Assembly: GCF_009617585.1 (NCBI RefSeq)
Contig: NZ_WIXI01000050.1
Location: 372,001 to 436,000, forward strand
Direction: 5' to 3'
DNA length: 64,000 nucleotides
Source of the DNA: Endobacterium cereale
Lineage (GTDB): Bacteria; Pseudomonadota; Alphaproteobacteria; Rhizobiales; Rhizobiaceae
In this document: in pieces, positions 24,591 through 33,206 of the stretch
Position numbering within the stretch: position 1 is the stretch's first letter
How the letters are laid out: each line of letters begins with the position of its first letter
Program-made: the position numbers and the translations under genes
The notes under the pieces: model-generated
Databases searched by the model: none
Seen by the model: only the letters and a program-made list of their open reading frames with translations
What the model was told of the DNA's origin: nothing

Positions 24591-25379
24591 TCAAACGGTC
24601 GGGACGGTGCCGCCGTCGATGACAAATTCGGCTCCGTGGATCGCAGCGGCGCGATCCGAGGCCAGGTAGGCAATGAGATCGGCGACCTCATGCGGGTCGG
24701 CCGGGCGCCCGATCGGAATTCCGCCGAGACTGTCAAGGACAACCTGCCGTGCGTCCTCGATTGTCCCGCCATTGGCGGCTTGCAATCGCTCAAGCAAATG
24801 GACTGACGCCTCGGTCATGATCCAGCCGGGAGAGACCACGTTGACCCGGACGCCCTTTGGCCCAAGCTCCTTGGAGATCGACTTGCTGTAGGTCTTCAAT
24901 GCGGCCTTGGCGGCAGCGTAGGCGGTTGTGGCCTCGGGGAGAGGAAGCACCGACTGAATGGAGGTGACATGCACGACTGCACCTTCGCCCCGTTCGATCA
25001 TCTGCGGGATCAGCAGGCGATCAAGACGAACCGTGGCCAAAAGGTTAAGGTTCAGTTCTGCCAGCCAGTGGTCGTCCGTCAGAGCGACAAAGCCGCCGCC
25101 CGGTGCCGACGATCCACCCATGACATGAGCCAGGATATCAATCCCACCCAATCGCTCGAGCGCCGCCTTGGCCACCAGCTCTCCACCCTCGGCCGTGGTC
25201 AAGTCCGCCTGGACGAACTCGACGCCGTCGATCGGCTCAGGAGTTCCACGGGCGGCGGTGACAACTTGCGCGCCGCCGGCCAGGAAACGCTCGACGGTGG
25301 CGCGGCCCGCACCCTTGGTACCGCCGCTGACAAGCACGCGTTTTCCTGCGAACTCGGTCGGATCGATTTTTACGGTCAT
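24591..25379 (-). CDS. SDR-family NAD(P)-dependent oxidoreductase
   Basis: 262 aa. Cofactor motif VSGGTKGAGRATVERF (TGxxxGxG variant) near residue 17, NAG-region replaced by AHVMGGS, catalytic Ser in TSIQSV, and YAAAKAALKTYSKSI with the Tyr-x3-Lys pair. C-terminal GAEFVIDGGTVPTV is the usual SDR ending. It overlaps the NTF2-like gene by ATGA, so both are made together; its 3' end faces the MarR gene. NTF2-like/SDR pairs often act in modification of small cyclic or polyketide-like molecules, but the substrate is unknown. Confidence 0.85.
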   Translation of the reverse strand: MTVKIDPTEFAGKRVLVSGGTKGAGRATVERFLAGGAQVVTAARGTPEPIDGVEFVQADLTTAEGGELVAKAALERLGGIDILAHVMGGSSAPGGGFVALTDDHWLAELNLNLLATVRLDRLLIPQMIERGEGAVVHVTSIQSVLPLPEATTAYAAAKAALKTYSKSISKELGPKGVRVNVVSPGWIMTEASVHLLERLQAANGGTIEDARQVVLDSLGGIPIGRPADPHEVADLIAYLASDRAAAIHGAEFVIDGGTVPTV

Positions 25380-25705
25380 GCCGTGATCTCCAAGGCCTTG
25401 ATGAGGTTGTTTTCGAGTGTGAAGCGATAAGTGAAGCGGATCGGGCTGCCCGGAAAATCCCCATGGGCTGGGCCTTCGACCACCACCTTGTCTTCCTCGT
25501 TGCGAACGGTATCGGGCGTGAAGATTGCTCTTACGGGGATGACCGCGTCTTCAAAAAGACCCCGTAGCTCGGCATGGCCTTCGTGACGCCCACCGTTGTC
25601 GAGAACGATGGTATCGCCCGTGAAAGGTCTCAACATCCCGTCCACATCAAGCTTTGCATTGGCCTCGATAAAGTCCGCGATTGGTTTCGGTAGAGCTTGC
25701 GTCAT
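25376..25705 (-). CDS. NTF2-like/SnoaL-type small protein
   Basis: 109 aa. PIADFIEANAKLDVDGMLRPFTGDTIVLDNGGRHEGHAELRGLFED is typical of the SnoaL-like branch of the NTF2 cone fold, which includes isomerases and cyclases as well as binding proteins. Start ATG 25705 is preceded by AAAGGAGAA; the frame extends upstream, but without a ribosome site. Its stop overlaps the start of the SDR gene. Divergent from a decayed LysR gene that may once have regulated the pair. Confidence 0.82.
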   Translation of the reverse strand: MTQALPKPIADFIEANAKLDVDGMLRPFTGDTIVLDNGGRHEGHAELRGLFEDAVIPVRAIFTPDTVRNEEDKVVVEGPAHGDFPGSPIRFTYRFTLENNLIKALEITA

Positions 25706-25852
25706 GAGCGTTCTCCTTTGCATGTCCCAATAGCTAGCACTGGACAATTGCGTGGATAAGTGGGACAAAATCGCATGAGGTGATGAGCAGATCGGGACAA
25801 TTGAGCAGTAAGTCTGAATTATCCGAAAACGGCAATCGTGCGATGCTGGACA

Positions 25853-25980
25853 TTCCGCGCATCACCCATTGATCTCGGCATTTCGACGGCCGCACTCAGC
25901 CACACGATCGACAGGCTTGAGGCTACGCCCGGCGTATGACTATTCAACCGCACCACTTGCATCGTTTCACTGAAATATGG
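25853..25980 (+). pseudogene. Remnant of a LysR-type regulator (DNA-binding end)
   Basis: The frame through 25871 reads DLGISTAALSHTIDRLEATPGV, then a TGA at 25937-25939, then LFNRTTCIVSLK. This is the recognition helix and wing of a LysR helix-turn-helix, where the family has LGVS..ALSHTIR.LE..LGVRLLNRTTRSV; the stop replaces the arginine codon of GVRLFNRTT (CGA to TGA is a single change). No start upstream and no effector-binding domain downstream can be recognised. It lies divergent to the NTF2-SDR pair. Confidence 0.65.
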
Positions 25981-26231
25981 TGTTGCGCTCATATTGGATG
26001 TGAGCGGCCTCCAGTCCTAGAGGTTTGCCCTTAATGAAACGGATGCTTGTTATCTTACGCTTTGCCAGAGCATCTCGAAACCGGTCGCCTGCCCTTCGGT
26101 CGGAAACAGGGTCAGCGGCCGACCACGACCAACGCAAACGGCATGGAACCTAAATCCAGCCCGCCTTTTTTTGGCATACGCGATATAGGTTTCGCTAAAG
26201 ACGATCATGATCGGTCTTCGGTCGAGCGCAG

Positions 26232-26588
26232 CTACAACGCCGATAGCCACCAGAAATACGGCTGTGGAAGCACTTGATCAATCGCAAGCATAAGACTGCA
26301 ATAGAGAACAACCACCACACAGAAGAGAAATGCCGCAGCGACAAATTCCAATAGAGCGCTCTCTGCGTCATTTCGCTGTGGGTCTACCGCCAGTCCTTTC
26401 TGCTGATTGCCTTGCGGCTGAGCTGTCGAGACGACAGGATGCTGTCTCGAAGCTGGGGGTAGTTGCCCGGCGTCAGTTTCGCTTGAGCCTGAAGGAAGGC
26501 GCAGTTCGTGAAAGAGCCTCTCCTCATGATCAGTCGATGAAAACTGTCTGCACTTTGTCTCGCGAGATGCGGAAAACCGTCGTTTCAT
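26232..26588 (-). CDS. Putative small membrane protein, unrecognised
   Basis: 118 aa. A hydrophilic N-terminal half (MKRRFSASRETKCRQFSS onward) is followed by one strong transmembrane helix near residues 82-104 (FVAAAFLFCVVVVLYCSLML) and a short aromatic tail. AGAGGA stands 8 bases before the ATG, which supports translation. I know no family. A short overlapping frame continues on the same strand to 26050 but has no features I can support. Confidence 0.4.
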   Translation of the reverse strand: MKRRFSASRETKCRQFSSTDHEERLFHELRLPSGSSETDAGQLPPASRQHPVVSTAQPQGNQQKGLAVDPQRNDAESALLEFVAAAFLFCVVVVLYCSLMLAIDQVLPQPYFWWLSAL

Positions 26589-27382
26589 ATGGCCAGTCCT
26601 CTATGGATGGGACGCGGCACACACATAAGCGACCGCTTTCCTCATCAGTCGGAGAGGAGCGTTGCGCGATAATTGCCATATGCATTCAGGTGGTTTTATT
26701 TGTAACTGCGCAATGTCGATTCACGACTATGGGCTGGTCAGGCACGGCAGCATATCCGCATTGTCGAAGCAGCGCTCACGTAGCGCGACGGAATAGGCAT
26801 GGCGCGCAGCCCGGTCGCAGGTGCCCTCGCCCAAGACGTCGCTCCCAATTTGCAAGTGTCTGACGGCCAATGGTGCATCCTCGGCGAGGCGTGCAAAATG
26901 TGCAGCCCGAAATGCCCATTGCCCCTTACTGTTACATCTCAAGTTTTTTGTCAGCTCTTGGACACCGACGAGTAATGCAACAGGCGCAATCCAAATCACC
27001 TCGTCAGATACGGCGTGGGTGAAAGCGAATTGCAGCAAAGCACCATACGGTTTGAAACTATGAAAATCGGTGTTTTCCAGTCGGCTTTCTGGTGATGTGA
27101 GAGCGGCGGTGCAAAAGTCTGCCACGGTAGCGGCGTGATAATCACGTCGTAGGGGCGGAGTAAAATCCGGCCACTTCCTTCATCAGTACAATCCGATCCG
27201 CTTTTGAAACTGGTTATCCCCAGCTCTTCAACAGGCTGCCCACATTGTATCGCGATCTGCTTTGATCGCGCCAAACCGCTGTTTTTCTTAAACAATCTCT
27301 GTGCGCTGCCCTATTCTTCCACAACCTTTGCAGGACAATGACATTTTTGCGAACAAATTCGTGCGAATGATCATTTTACCGC
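26589..27382. other. Region without recognised genes left of the tRNA
   Basis: About 800 bases. A minus-strand frame at 26727-27125 (132 codons, GTG start, no ribosome site) shows no family resemblance; I do not call it. Composition is more AT-rich than the core genes to the right. Together with the decayed LysR gene this looks like eroding accessory DNA. Confidence 0.4.
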
Positions 27383-27411
27383 TTGCGGCATTCAAAGACC
27401 CTGACTATAAG
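27383..27411 (+). promoter_or_regulatory. Promoter of tRNA-Glu
   Basis: TTGCGG at 27383-27388 and TATAAG at 27406-27411 with a 17-base spacer, about 30 bases before the tRNA gene. This matches the housekeeping-sigma pattern seen before stable RNA genes in rhizobia. Confidence 0.6.
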
Positions 27412-27441
27412 GCAGCCACCGCAGCAAATGCGGAACGGCAT

Positions 27442-27516
27442 GCGCCCTTCGTCTATCGGTTAGGACGTCAGATTTTCATTCTGAAAAGAGGGGTTCGACT
27501 CCCCTAGGGCGTGCCA
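27442..27516 (+). tRNA. tRNA-Glu (anticodon UUC)
   Basis: 75 nt with encoded CCA. Acceptor stem GCGCCCT/AGGGCGT, closed by a terminal G-T pair; D arm with GGTTAGGAC; anticodon stem TCAGA/TCTGA around the loop TTTTCAT, giving TTC; T arm with GAGGGGTTCGACTCCCC. It stands between accessory DNA on its left and the core gene recJ on its right. Confidence 0.95.
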
Positions 27517-27597
27517 CTCCCATCTCCAAAAGCAATTGTCAGAATATCAAAAAGGCTTCGCGGCCAACGTCTGTCCTGTTGAAACAGATCGCCCCTC

Positions 27598-29436
27598 TCA
27601 GAGCGATCTTGCGGCATCCAGAATGCGCAACTGAACACGGCGGCTCGATTGCCAGTGATCGGCACTCAGGTTGCCAGCCACATGCACCTGCGTGCCACGA
27701 CCATTCAATAACAACTGCCCGAGCGGCGTGTCGGCCGAACGAAAACTGATTCCGTCGATCCGGCTGCCATCGACGGCTTCCAGCGTTACCTTCACATGCG
27801 ATGCTCCGACGGTGCGCGAATCGACGATCCGGTGTGACGGCAACGCAAACACCGGCTGCGAGTGGCCCGAACCGTAAGGCCCCGCCTGCTCCATCCGATC
27901 GATAAGTTCCAGCGTCGCACCGGAGGCCGACAGCGCGCCATCGATCTTCAGCATATGATTGGCGACCAGGCCCGGCACATCTTTTTCAGCACGCGCCTCA
28001 AAGAAGGCGCGCAGCTTGCCGAGATTGGCACGATCGACAGTCAAGCCGGCAGCCATGGCATGCCCACCGCCCTTGGCCAGCAGGCCCTCATCCACGGCCG
28101 CACGCACCATCCTGCCCATATCGAAGCCCGGAATGGAGCGCCCGGACCCGGTTCCGCGCCCTGACGGATCGAAAGCGATGGCAAAGGCCGGCCGCTTGAA
28201 CTTTTCCTTGATACGAGCGGCGATCAGCCCGACGATGCCGGCATGCCAGTTCTGATTGGCGGTAATGATGACGGATGCGTTGTCGCCATTGCCATATTCG
28301 GCCAACACCTCGCCCTCGGCTTCGGCCAGCATGGCGGCCTCCATGGCCTGGCGCTCCCGGTTGAGGTCGTCCAACCGCTCGGCAATCACATCTGCCGCCG
28401 GACCGTCATCCAGCGTCAGCAGACGGCTTCCAAGCGCCGCATCCCCGATACGGCCACCGGCATTGATGCGCGGCCCGATCAGGAAACCGAGATGATAGGG
28501 TGTCACCGGCCCGGCCAGCCCCGCCTTTCGGAAAAGCGCGGCAAGGCCGGCATTGCCCATGTGCCGCGCCGCCAGCAAGCCCTTGACCACATAGGCACGA
28601 TTCAACCCTTTGAGCGGCACGACATCGCAGACCGTCGCCAGCGCCACGATATCCAGCCAGGCAAGCAGATCGAGCCCGCCCGCCTGCGGATGTTTTCGCT
28701 CCCGCAGTATCCGTGCGGTCGCCACCAGAACGAGGAACACGACACCGGCGGCGCACAGATGCCCCTGCCCCGAAAGATCGTCCTCGCGATTCGGATTGAC
28801 CAGCGCCAGGCATGGAGGCAGATCTTCACCCAGTTGGTGATGATCGATCACCACAACATCACAGTTTTCGTCACGCGCCACGGCAAGCGACTCATGGCTG
28901 GTCGAGCCACAGTCGACGGTGACGATCAGTTGGGCACCATTGGCGATCAGTTGCCGGATGGCGGCCGGATTGGGTCCGTAACCTTCAAAGATACGGTCGG
29001 GAATGTAGATTTCGCTCGACAGTCCAAAATGATGCAGGAAACGCGACATCAGCGCCGAGGACGAAGCGCCGTCGACATCATAGTCACCGAAGATAGCGAT
29101 CTTTTCCCCGCGCATGACCGCATCGGCCAGACGTGCTGCGGCTTTTTCGCAATCAGTCAGTGTGTAGGGGTCCGGCATCAGTGACCGGATGGTGGGATCC
29201 AGAAAGGCCGGCGCCTCGTCCACACCAACGCCACGCCCCGCCAGAACGCGGCAGACCAGCTCAGGAATTCCATGCACCTGCGACATCGCCAGAGCGCGGT
29301 TCAACCCGGCCTGATCAAGGCGCGCCATCCAGCGCTGGTCACTGACAGATTTTTCGACGCCAAGAAAGGCGCGGGCAATCGGATCGGCAGGTTCGGTGGC
29401 AGTCGACATGATCGGGCTTGGGCTCATGAAAGCCAT
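27598..29436 (-). CDS. recJ: Single-stranded-DNA-specific exonuclease RecJ
   Basis: 612 aa. 5'-to-3' single-strand exonuclease of RecF-type recombination, mismatch repair and fork processing. DHH-family motifs are clear: IAIFGDYDVDGASSSAL (about 95), VTVDCGSTSHESL (about 172), VVVIDHHQLGEDLP (about 195), and the DHHA1 part with GRINAGGRIGDAALG and the glycine/histidine loop AKGGGHAMAAGLTV, then an OB-like C-terminal domain. The first ATG is used; ATGs 3 and 9 codons later are possible. The gene converges on the tRNA-Glu gene. Confidence 0.93.
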   Translation of the reverse strand: MAFMSPSPIMSTATEPADPIARAFLGVEKSVSDQRWMARLDQAGLNRALAMSQVHGIPELVCRVLAGRGVGVDEAPAFLDPTIRSLMPDPYTLTDCEKAAARLADAVMRGEKIAIFGDYDVDGASSSALMSRFLHHFGLSSEIYIPDRIFEGYGPNPAAIRQLIANGAQLIVTVDCGSTSHESLAVARDENCDVVVIDHHQLGEDLPPCLALVNPNREDDLSGQGHLCAAGVVFLVLVATARILRERKHPQAGGLDLLAWLDIVALATVCDVVPLKGLNRAYVVKGLLAARHMGNAGLAALFRKAGLAGPVTPYHLGFLIGPRINAGGRIGDAALGSRLLTLDDGPAADVIAERLDDLNRERQAMEAAMLAEAEGEVLAEYGNGDNASVIITANQNWHAGIVGLIAARIKEKFKRPAFAIAFDPSGRGTGSGRSIPGFDMGRMVRAAVDEGLLAKGGGHAMAAGLTVDRANLGKLRAFFEARAEKDVPGLVANHMLKIDGALSASGATLELIDRMEQAGPYGSGHSQPVFALPSHRIVDSRTVGASHVKVTLEAVDGSRIDGISFRSADTPLGQLLLNGRGTQVHVAGNLSADHWQSSRRVQLRILDAARSL

Positions 29437-29550
29437 CTAGCCTATTCAGCCCACACCCCACAATGGGCTGGCGAATCATGACGGCGCACAGCCACAAGAG
29501 GCCACGGAAAAAAGTGACCGCAGAGAAAGGCAGGCCGGGCCGGAAAAGGC

Positions 29551-29760
29551 CTAGATCAGCCAGACGATGAGCGAGATCACCATCACAAAAAACGCCGGAA
29601 CCGACAGAAGAACCAGAAGCGCCGCCCAATTGCGCGTGCCCTGAAAATCATCGTCGCTTTCGCTCCCCTTCCAGCCTTCGAGCAGTCGAATATCGGCAAT
29701 CCTGTCCGTTGCCGCTTCAACGATCAAACGTGACAGGTCTTCCGCCACACCCAATGACAT
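29551..29760 (-). CDS. Small single-pass membrane protein, function unknown
   Basis: 69 aa. Soluble N-terminal half (MSLGVAEDLSRLIVEAATDR), an acidic linker, and one C-terminal transmembrane helix (WAALLVLLSVPAFFVMVISLIVWLI). A GGGAGG ribosome site stands 9 bases from the ATG. It lies between hom and recJ on the same strand, preceded by a perfect palindrome that may regulate it. I know no function. Confidence 0.65.
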   Translation of the reverse strand: MSLGVAEDLSRLIVEAATDRIADIRLLEGWKGSESDDDFQGTRNWAALLVLLSVPAFFVMVISLIVWLI

Positions 29761-29840
29761 TTCAGAGAGCCTCCCGTATTTTCTGGTTGTAGGTTTTTAT
29801 ATCTCAAACCCAAATACAAAACCAGCCCGAGGGATTTACG

Positions 29841-29854
29841 GGTAAGATCTTACC
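29841..29854. promoter_or_regulatory. Perfect 14-bp palindrome GGTAAGATCTTACC
   Basis: Stands about 80 bases upstream of the 69-aa membrane protein gene in an AT-rich spacer. A symmetric site of this length is a good candidate operator for a dimeric regulator. No second copy was noticed in the window. Confidence 0.4.
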
Positions 29855-29885
29855 AAAAATAATCTTAATGCAGTTCGGGAGCTTT

Positions 29886-29933
29886 GCCGCAACGCGGCAC
29901 ATGTCTGCATCTCATACTTTAGATGCAGACATG
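29886..29933 (-). terminator. Tandem hairpins downstream of hom
   Basis: A perfect 13-bp inverted repeat, CATGTCTGCATCT (29900-29912) with AGATGCAGACATG (29921-29933), adjoins a smaller GCCGC-aac-GCGGC stem (29886-29898). They begin about 40 bases after the hom stop on the minus strand. There is no T-run, so they may end transcription, protect the 3' end, or act as a binding site for the next gene. Confidence 0.45.
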
Positions 29934-29971
29934 CTGTAGAAGTAAAATATCTGTGAGCGGCTCAGCTGTTC

Positions 29972-31288
29972 TTAAAACGCCTTGGGGCGTTCGATGCGTA
30001 TCACCTGCGGTTCGCCCGCCAGATACGTTCCCGACTTGATGGCATCAACCGCCTGACGGACAGATTGCTCGGTCGTTGCATGGGTCACGAGGATGATCGT
30101 CTTGGAGTCCGTTTCCGATCCCTTGGCGCGTTGCACGATCGATTCCAGCGATATGCCGTTGTCGGCCATGCGGGTCGCCACATCGGCAAACACGCCGGCC
30201 CGATCGAGAACCGTCAGGCGGATAAAATAGCCACCTTCATGGCTCTGCATCTGGGCCTGTGTGTAAGGCGCAAGCGTCGAGGCCGGATTGCCGAGCACCG
30301 GCACGCGCTGGGCGCCCGGACGGCTCTTGGCGATGTCGGCGATGTCACCCAGCACGGCCGAGGCGGTCGCATTACCACCGGCGCCGGGGCCGACCATCAG
30401 CAATTCGCCGAGAATGTCGGATTCGATCGCCACCGCATTGGTGACGCCATCGACCTGCGCGATAACACTGTCATGCGGCACCATGGTCGGATGCACGCGC
30501 TGCTCGATACCGGTATCGGTGCGCAGCGCGACGCCAAGCAGCTTGATGCGATAACCGAGGTCGGCTGCCGCCTGAATATCCTCGATGGAAATGTTGGAAA
30601 TGCCTTCGAGATAGATCTCGTCGGCCGCGATCTGCGTGCCGAAGGCGAGTGTCGTCAGGATGGCGAGCTTGTGGGCCGTATCATTGCCCTCGATGTCGAA
30701 GGTCGGATCGGCTTCGGCATAACCGAGATGCTGCGCTTCCTTCAGGCACGCCTCGAAGGACAGGCCTTCCTTCTCCATCCGGGTCAGGATGTAATTGCAG
30801 GTGCCGTTCATGATGCCGTAGACGCGCGACACGGTGTTGCCGGTCAGCGATTCACGCAGCGCCTTGATAACCGGGATACCGCCGGCAACGGCCGCCTCGT
30901 AGTTCAGCAGCGCGCCCTTTTCTTCCGCCATGACAGCGAGTTCGACGCCGCAGCGTGCCAGAAGCGCCTTGTTGGCGGTAACGACATGCAGGCCGCGCGA
31001 AAGGGCCGCGCGCACCGACTGGTCGGCAGCACCTTCGGCACCACCCATCAACTCTACGAAAACGTCGATATCGGCGGTATTCGCCATCTCGACTGCCGAA
31101 TCGAACCACTGGATGGCAGACAGATCGACGCCGCGATCACGGCTCTTGTCGCGTGCGCTGACCGCCGTAATCGTAATCGGGCGTCCACATGTCCGGGCGA
31201 GTTCGTTTGCACGTTCGCCAAGAATGCGCACCAGGGACGAGCCCACGGTGCCAAGACCCGCGATGCCGATTTTGAGGGCGTCTGCCAT
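29972..31288 (-). CDS. hom: Homoserine dehydrogenase
   Basis: 438 aa. Converts aspartate semialdehyde to homoserine for threonine and methionine. N-terminal NAD(P) motif GIAGLGTVGSSLVRIL; central catalytic domain with GGIPVIKALRESLTGN and YAEADPTFDIEGNDTAHKLAIL; C-terminal ACT domain from about residue 355 (YFIRLTVLDRAGVFADVA), the usual site of threonine feedback. AGGATAAAG precedes the ATG. It follows the aminotransferase gene on the same strand by 75 bases, so both are probably one transcript. Confidence 0.95.
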   Translation of the reverse strand: MADALKIGIAGLGTVGSSLVRILGERANELARTCGRPITITAVSARDKSRDRGVDLSAIQWFDSAVEMANTADIDVFVELMGGAEGAADQSVRAALSRGLHVVTANKALLARCGVELAVMAEEKGALLNYEAAVAGGIPVIKALRESLTGNTVSRVYGIMNGTCNYILTRMEKEGLSFEACLKEAQHLGYAEADPTFDIEGNDTAHKLAILTTLAFGTQIAADEIYLEGISNISIEDIQAAADLGYRIKLLGVALRTDTGIEQRVHPTMVPHDSVIAQVDGVTNAVAIESDILGELLMVGPGAGGNATASAVLGDIADIAKSRPGAQRVPVLGNPASTLAPYTQAQMQSHEGGYFIRLTVLDRAGVFADVATRMADNGISLESIVQRAKGSETDSKTIILVTHATTEQSVRQAVDAIKSGTYLAGEPQVIRIERPKAF

Positions 31289-31363
31289 CTGTCTTTATCC
31301 TGATTTTTTGTTTTCAAAGGCGGGGGTGGCCGGAAGCTCATCCGGCCACGGATAGAAGTTCGA

Positions 31364-32584
31364 TCAACGATGCGCGTTGAGTGAGATCACATTGTGCATG
31401 GTCTCGTCGGCAGTCGACATGAACTTCTTGATATTGCGCGCAGCCTGGCGGATGCGGTGCTCATTTTCGACCAGTGCGAGACGCACGTAATCATCGCCCT
31501 GCTCGCCGAAACCGATGCCCGGCGCCACGGCCACATCGGCCTTCTCGACCAGCAGCTTGGAGAACTCAAGCGAGCCGAGATGGCGGAATTTTTCCGGGAT
31601 CTTTGCCCAGGCGAACATGGTGGCCGCCGGCGGCGGCACTTCGAAACCGGCCTTGCCGAAGGTGTCGACCATCACGTCGCGGCGCCGCTTGTAGACATTG
31701 CGGACTTCGGCAATGTCGGTACCGTCACCGTTCAACGCATGCGTCGCGGCCACCTGGATCGGCGTGAATGCGCCATAATCGAGATAGGATTTGACGCGCG
31801 TCAGCGCAGCGATCAGGCGATCGTTGCCGACGGCAAAGCCCATGCGCCAGCCGGGCATGGAGAAGGTTTTCGACATCGAGGTGAACTCGACGGCCACATC
31901 GATCGCACCCGGCACTTCCAGAACAGAAGGCGGCGGCGCGTTTTCGTCAAAATAGATTTCCGAATAGGCAAGGTCGGACAGCACGATCAGCTCATGCTTT
32001 TTCGCGAACGCGATGACGTCCTTGTAGAAATCCAGCGTGGCGACATGCGCCGTCGGGTTGGACGGGTAATTGATGATCAGCGCCAGCGGCTTGGGGATCG
32101 AATGCTTGACCGCGCGCTCGAGTGGCGGAAAGAAGCTTTCGTCCGGCTCGACCGACATCGAACGGATCACACCACCGGCCATCAGGAAGCCGAAGGCGTG
32201 GATCGGATAGGTCGGATTCGGGCAAAGGATGACATCGCCCGGCGCCGTGATGGCCTGCGCCATGTTGGCAAAGCCTTCCTTGGAACCGAGCGTGGCGACG
32301 ACCTGCGTATCCGGGTTCAGCTTCACGCCGAAACGGCGGGCATAATAAGCGGCCTGCGCCCGGCGCAGACCGGGAATGCCCTTGGACGACGAATAACGGT
32401 GCGTGCGCGGATCCTGAACCACTTCGCACAGCTTGTCGACGATTGCCTTCGGGGTCGGAAGGTCGGGATTGCCCATGCCGAGATCGATAATGTCCGCGCC
32501 ACCCGCTCGCGCGCTGGCCTTCAAACGGTTGACCTGTTCGAAGACGTAGGGCGGTAGGCGCCGGACCTTATGAAACTCTTCCAT
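31364..32584 (-). CDS. PLP-dependent aminotransferase, AlaC/LL-diaminopimelate aminotransferase-like
   Basis: 406 aa class I aminotransferase. ADIIDLGMGNPDLPTPKAI at the N-terminus, VVATLGSKEGFANM, LIINYPSNPTAHVA, and the PLP-lysine motif SMSKTFSMPGWRMGFAVGN. It resembles alanine-synthesising AlaC and the DapL-related group, and homologues stand upstream of hom in rhizobia. Start ATG 32584 is preceded by AAGGGGAGAG. With hom it forms an amino-acid operon; whether it makes alanine, methionine precursors or another amino acid is not determined by sequence. Confidence 0.88.
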   Translation of the reverse strand: MEEFHKVRRLPPYVFEQVNRLKASARAGGADIIDLGMGNPDLPTPKAIVDKLCEVVQDPRTHRYSSSKGIPGLRRAQAAYYARRFGVKLNPDTQVVATLGSKEGFANMAQAITAPGDVILCPNPTYPIHAFGFLMAGGVIRSMSVEPDESFFPPLERAVKHSIPKPLALIINYPSNPTAHVATLDFYKDVIAFAKKHELIVLSDLAYSEIYFDENAPPPSVLEVPGAIDVAVEFTSMSKTFSMPGWRMGFAVGNDRLIAALTRVKSYLDYGAFTPIQVAATHALNGDGTDIAEVRNVYKRRRDVMVDTFGKAGFEVPPPAATMFAWAKIPEKFRHLGSLEFSKLLVEKADVAVAPGIGFGEQGDDYVRLALVENEHRIRQAARNIKKFMSTADETMHNVISLNAHR

Positions 32585-32683
32585 GTCTCTCCCCTTGGAA
32601 GGATAAAAGCCTTGAACCGCAACCAATGCGGCTCACATCAGGCTGGAGGCGTGCTTTGCGACCAAATTAGCGCAAACGCAAGC

Positions 32684-33082
32684 CTATTGGCCCGAGATTT
32701 TCGCGTCAGCTTCAGTGACGTGACCGGTCGCCACGGCCTGCAGTTCGGCCACGCGCTGCTGATATTCCCGCTCGGAGATGGAACCATTGCTGCGGGCACG
32801 CCCGAGGGCAGACATCTGCGATTCCTGGCTGGTATATTCCGCATCATCGATCTGGCTATTTGCGGCGGTCAGCTTGCCGTCGAAAGTCGGATAACCCGTG
32901 CCCTGCCTGCGCGCGACCGGACCGGCAGTGACGGCGCGTGTCGAAACGACAGTCGCCTGCGGCGCCGTGTTGGGAATGCCGTCATCCAGCGCAAAGGAAT
33001 TGCAGCCGGAGACACCCACCGGAATGGCGATCAGGGCAGCCACGAAAGCCAGTCTGCCGAACCCATGCCTCATTTTTTCCAT
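32684..33082 (-). CDS. Small lipoprotein
   Basis: About 132 aa. Lipoprotein signal: basic start (MEKMRHGFGR), hydrophobic core (LAFVAALIAIPV), lipobox GVSGC with the acylated cysteine. The remainder is short and polar, ending in a helix containing ISEREYQQRVAELQAVATG that recalls SHOCT-like short C-terminal helices. Divergent from phaC. The start could also be the ATG three codons later. Function unknown. Confidence 0.7.
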   Translation of the reverse strand: MEKMRHGFGRLAFVAALIAIPVGVSGCNSFALDDGIPNTAPQATVVSTRAVTAGPVARRQGTGYPTFDGKLTAANSQIDDAEYTSQESQMSALGRARSNGSISEREYQQRVAELQAVATGHVTEADAKISGQ

Positions 33083-33206
33083 TCCCTGCGTCCACCTTTC
33101 ATCGAAACGTCTGTTGGCGAACGCCAATCGCTGGACTTGTATTCGCTTTCGAGCGCCATATACAAACGAAAATGGACTTTAATTCAACAGAGACCGGACG
33201 GCCAGC

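Noticed and set aside
26727..27125. 132-codon minus-strand frame
   Set aside because: GTG start without ribosome site, no recognisable family, located in decaying accessory DNA.
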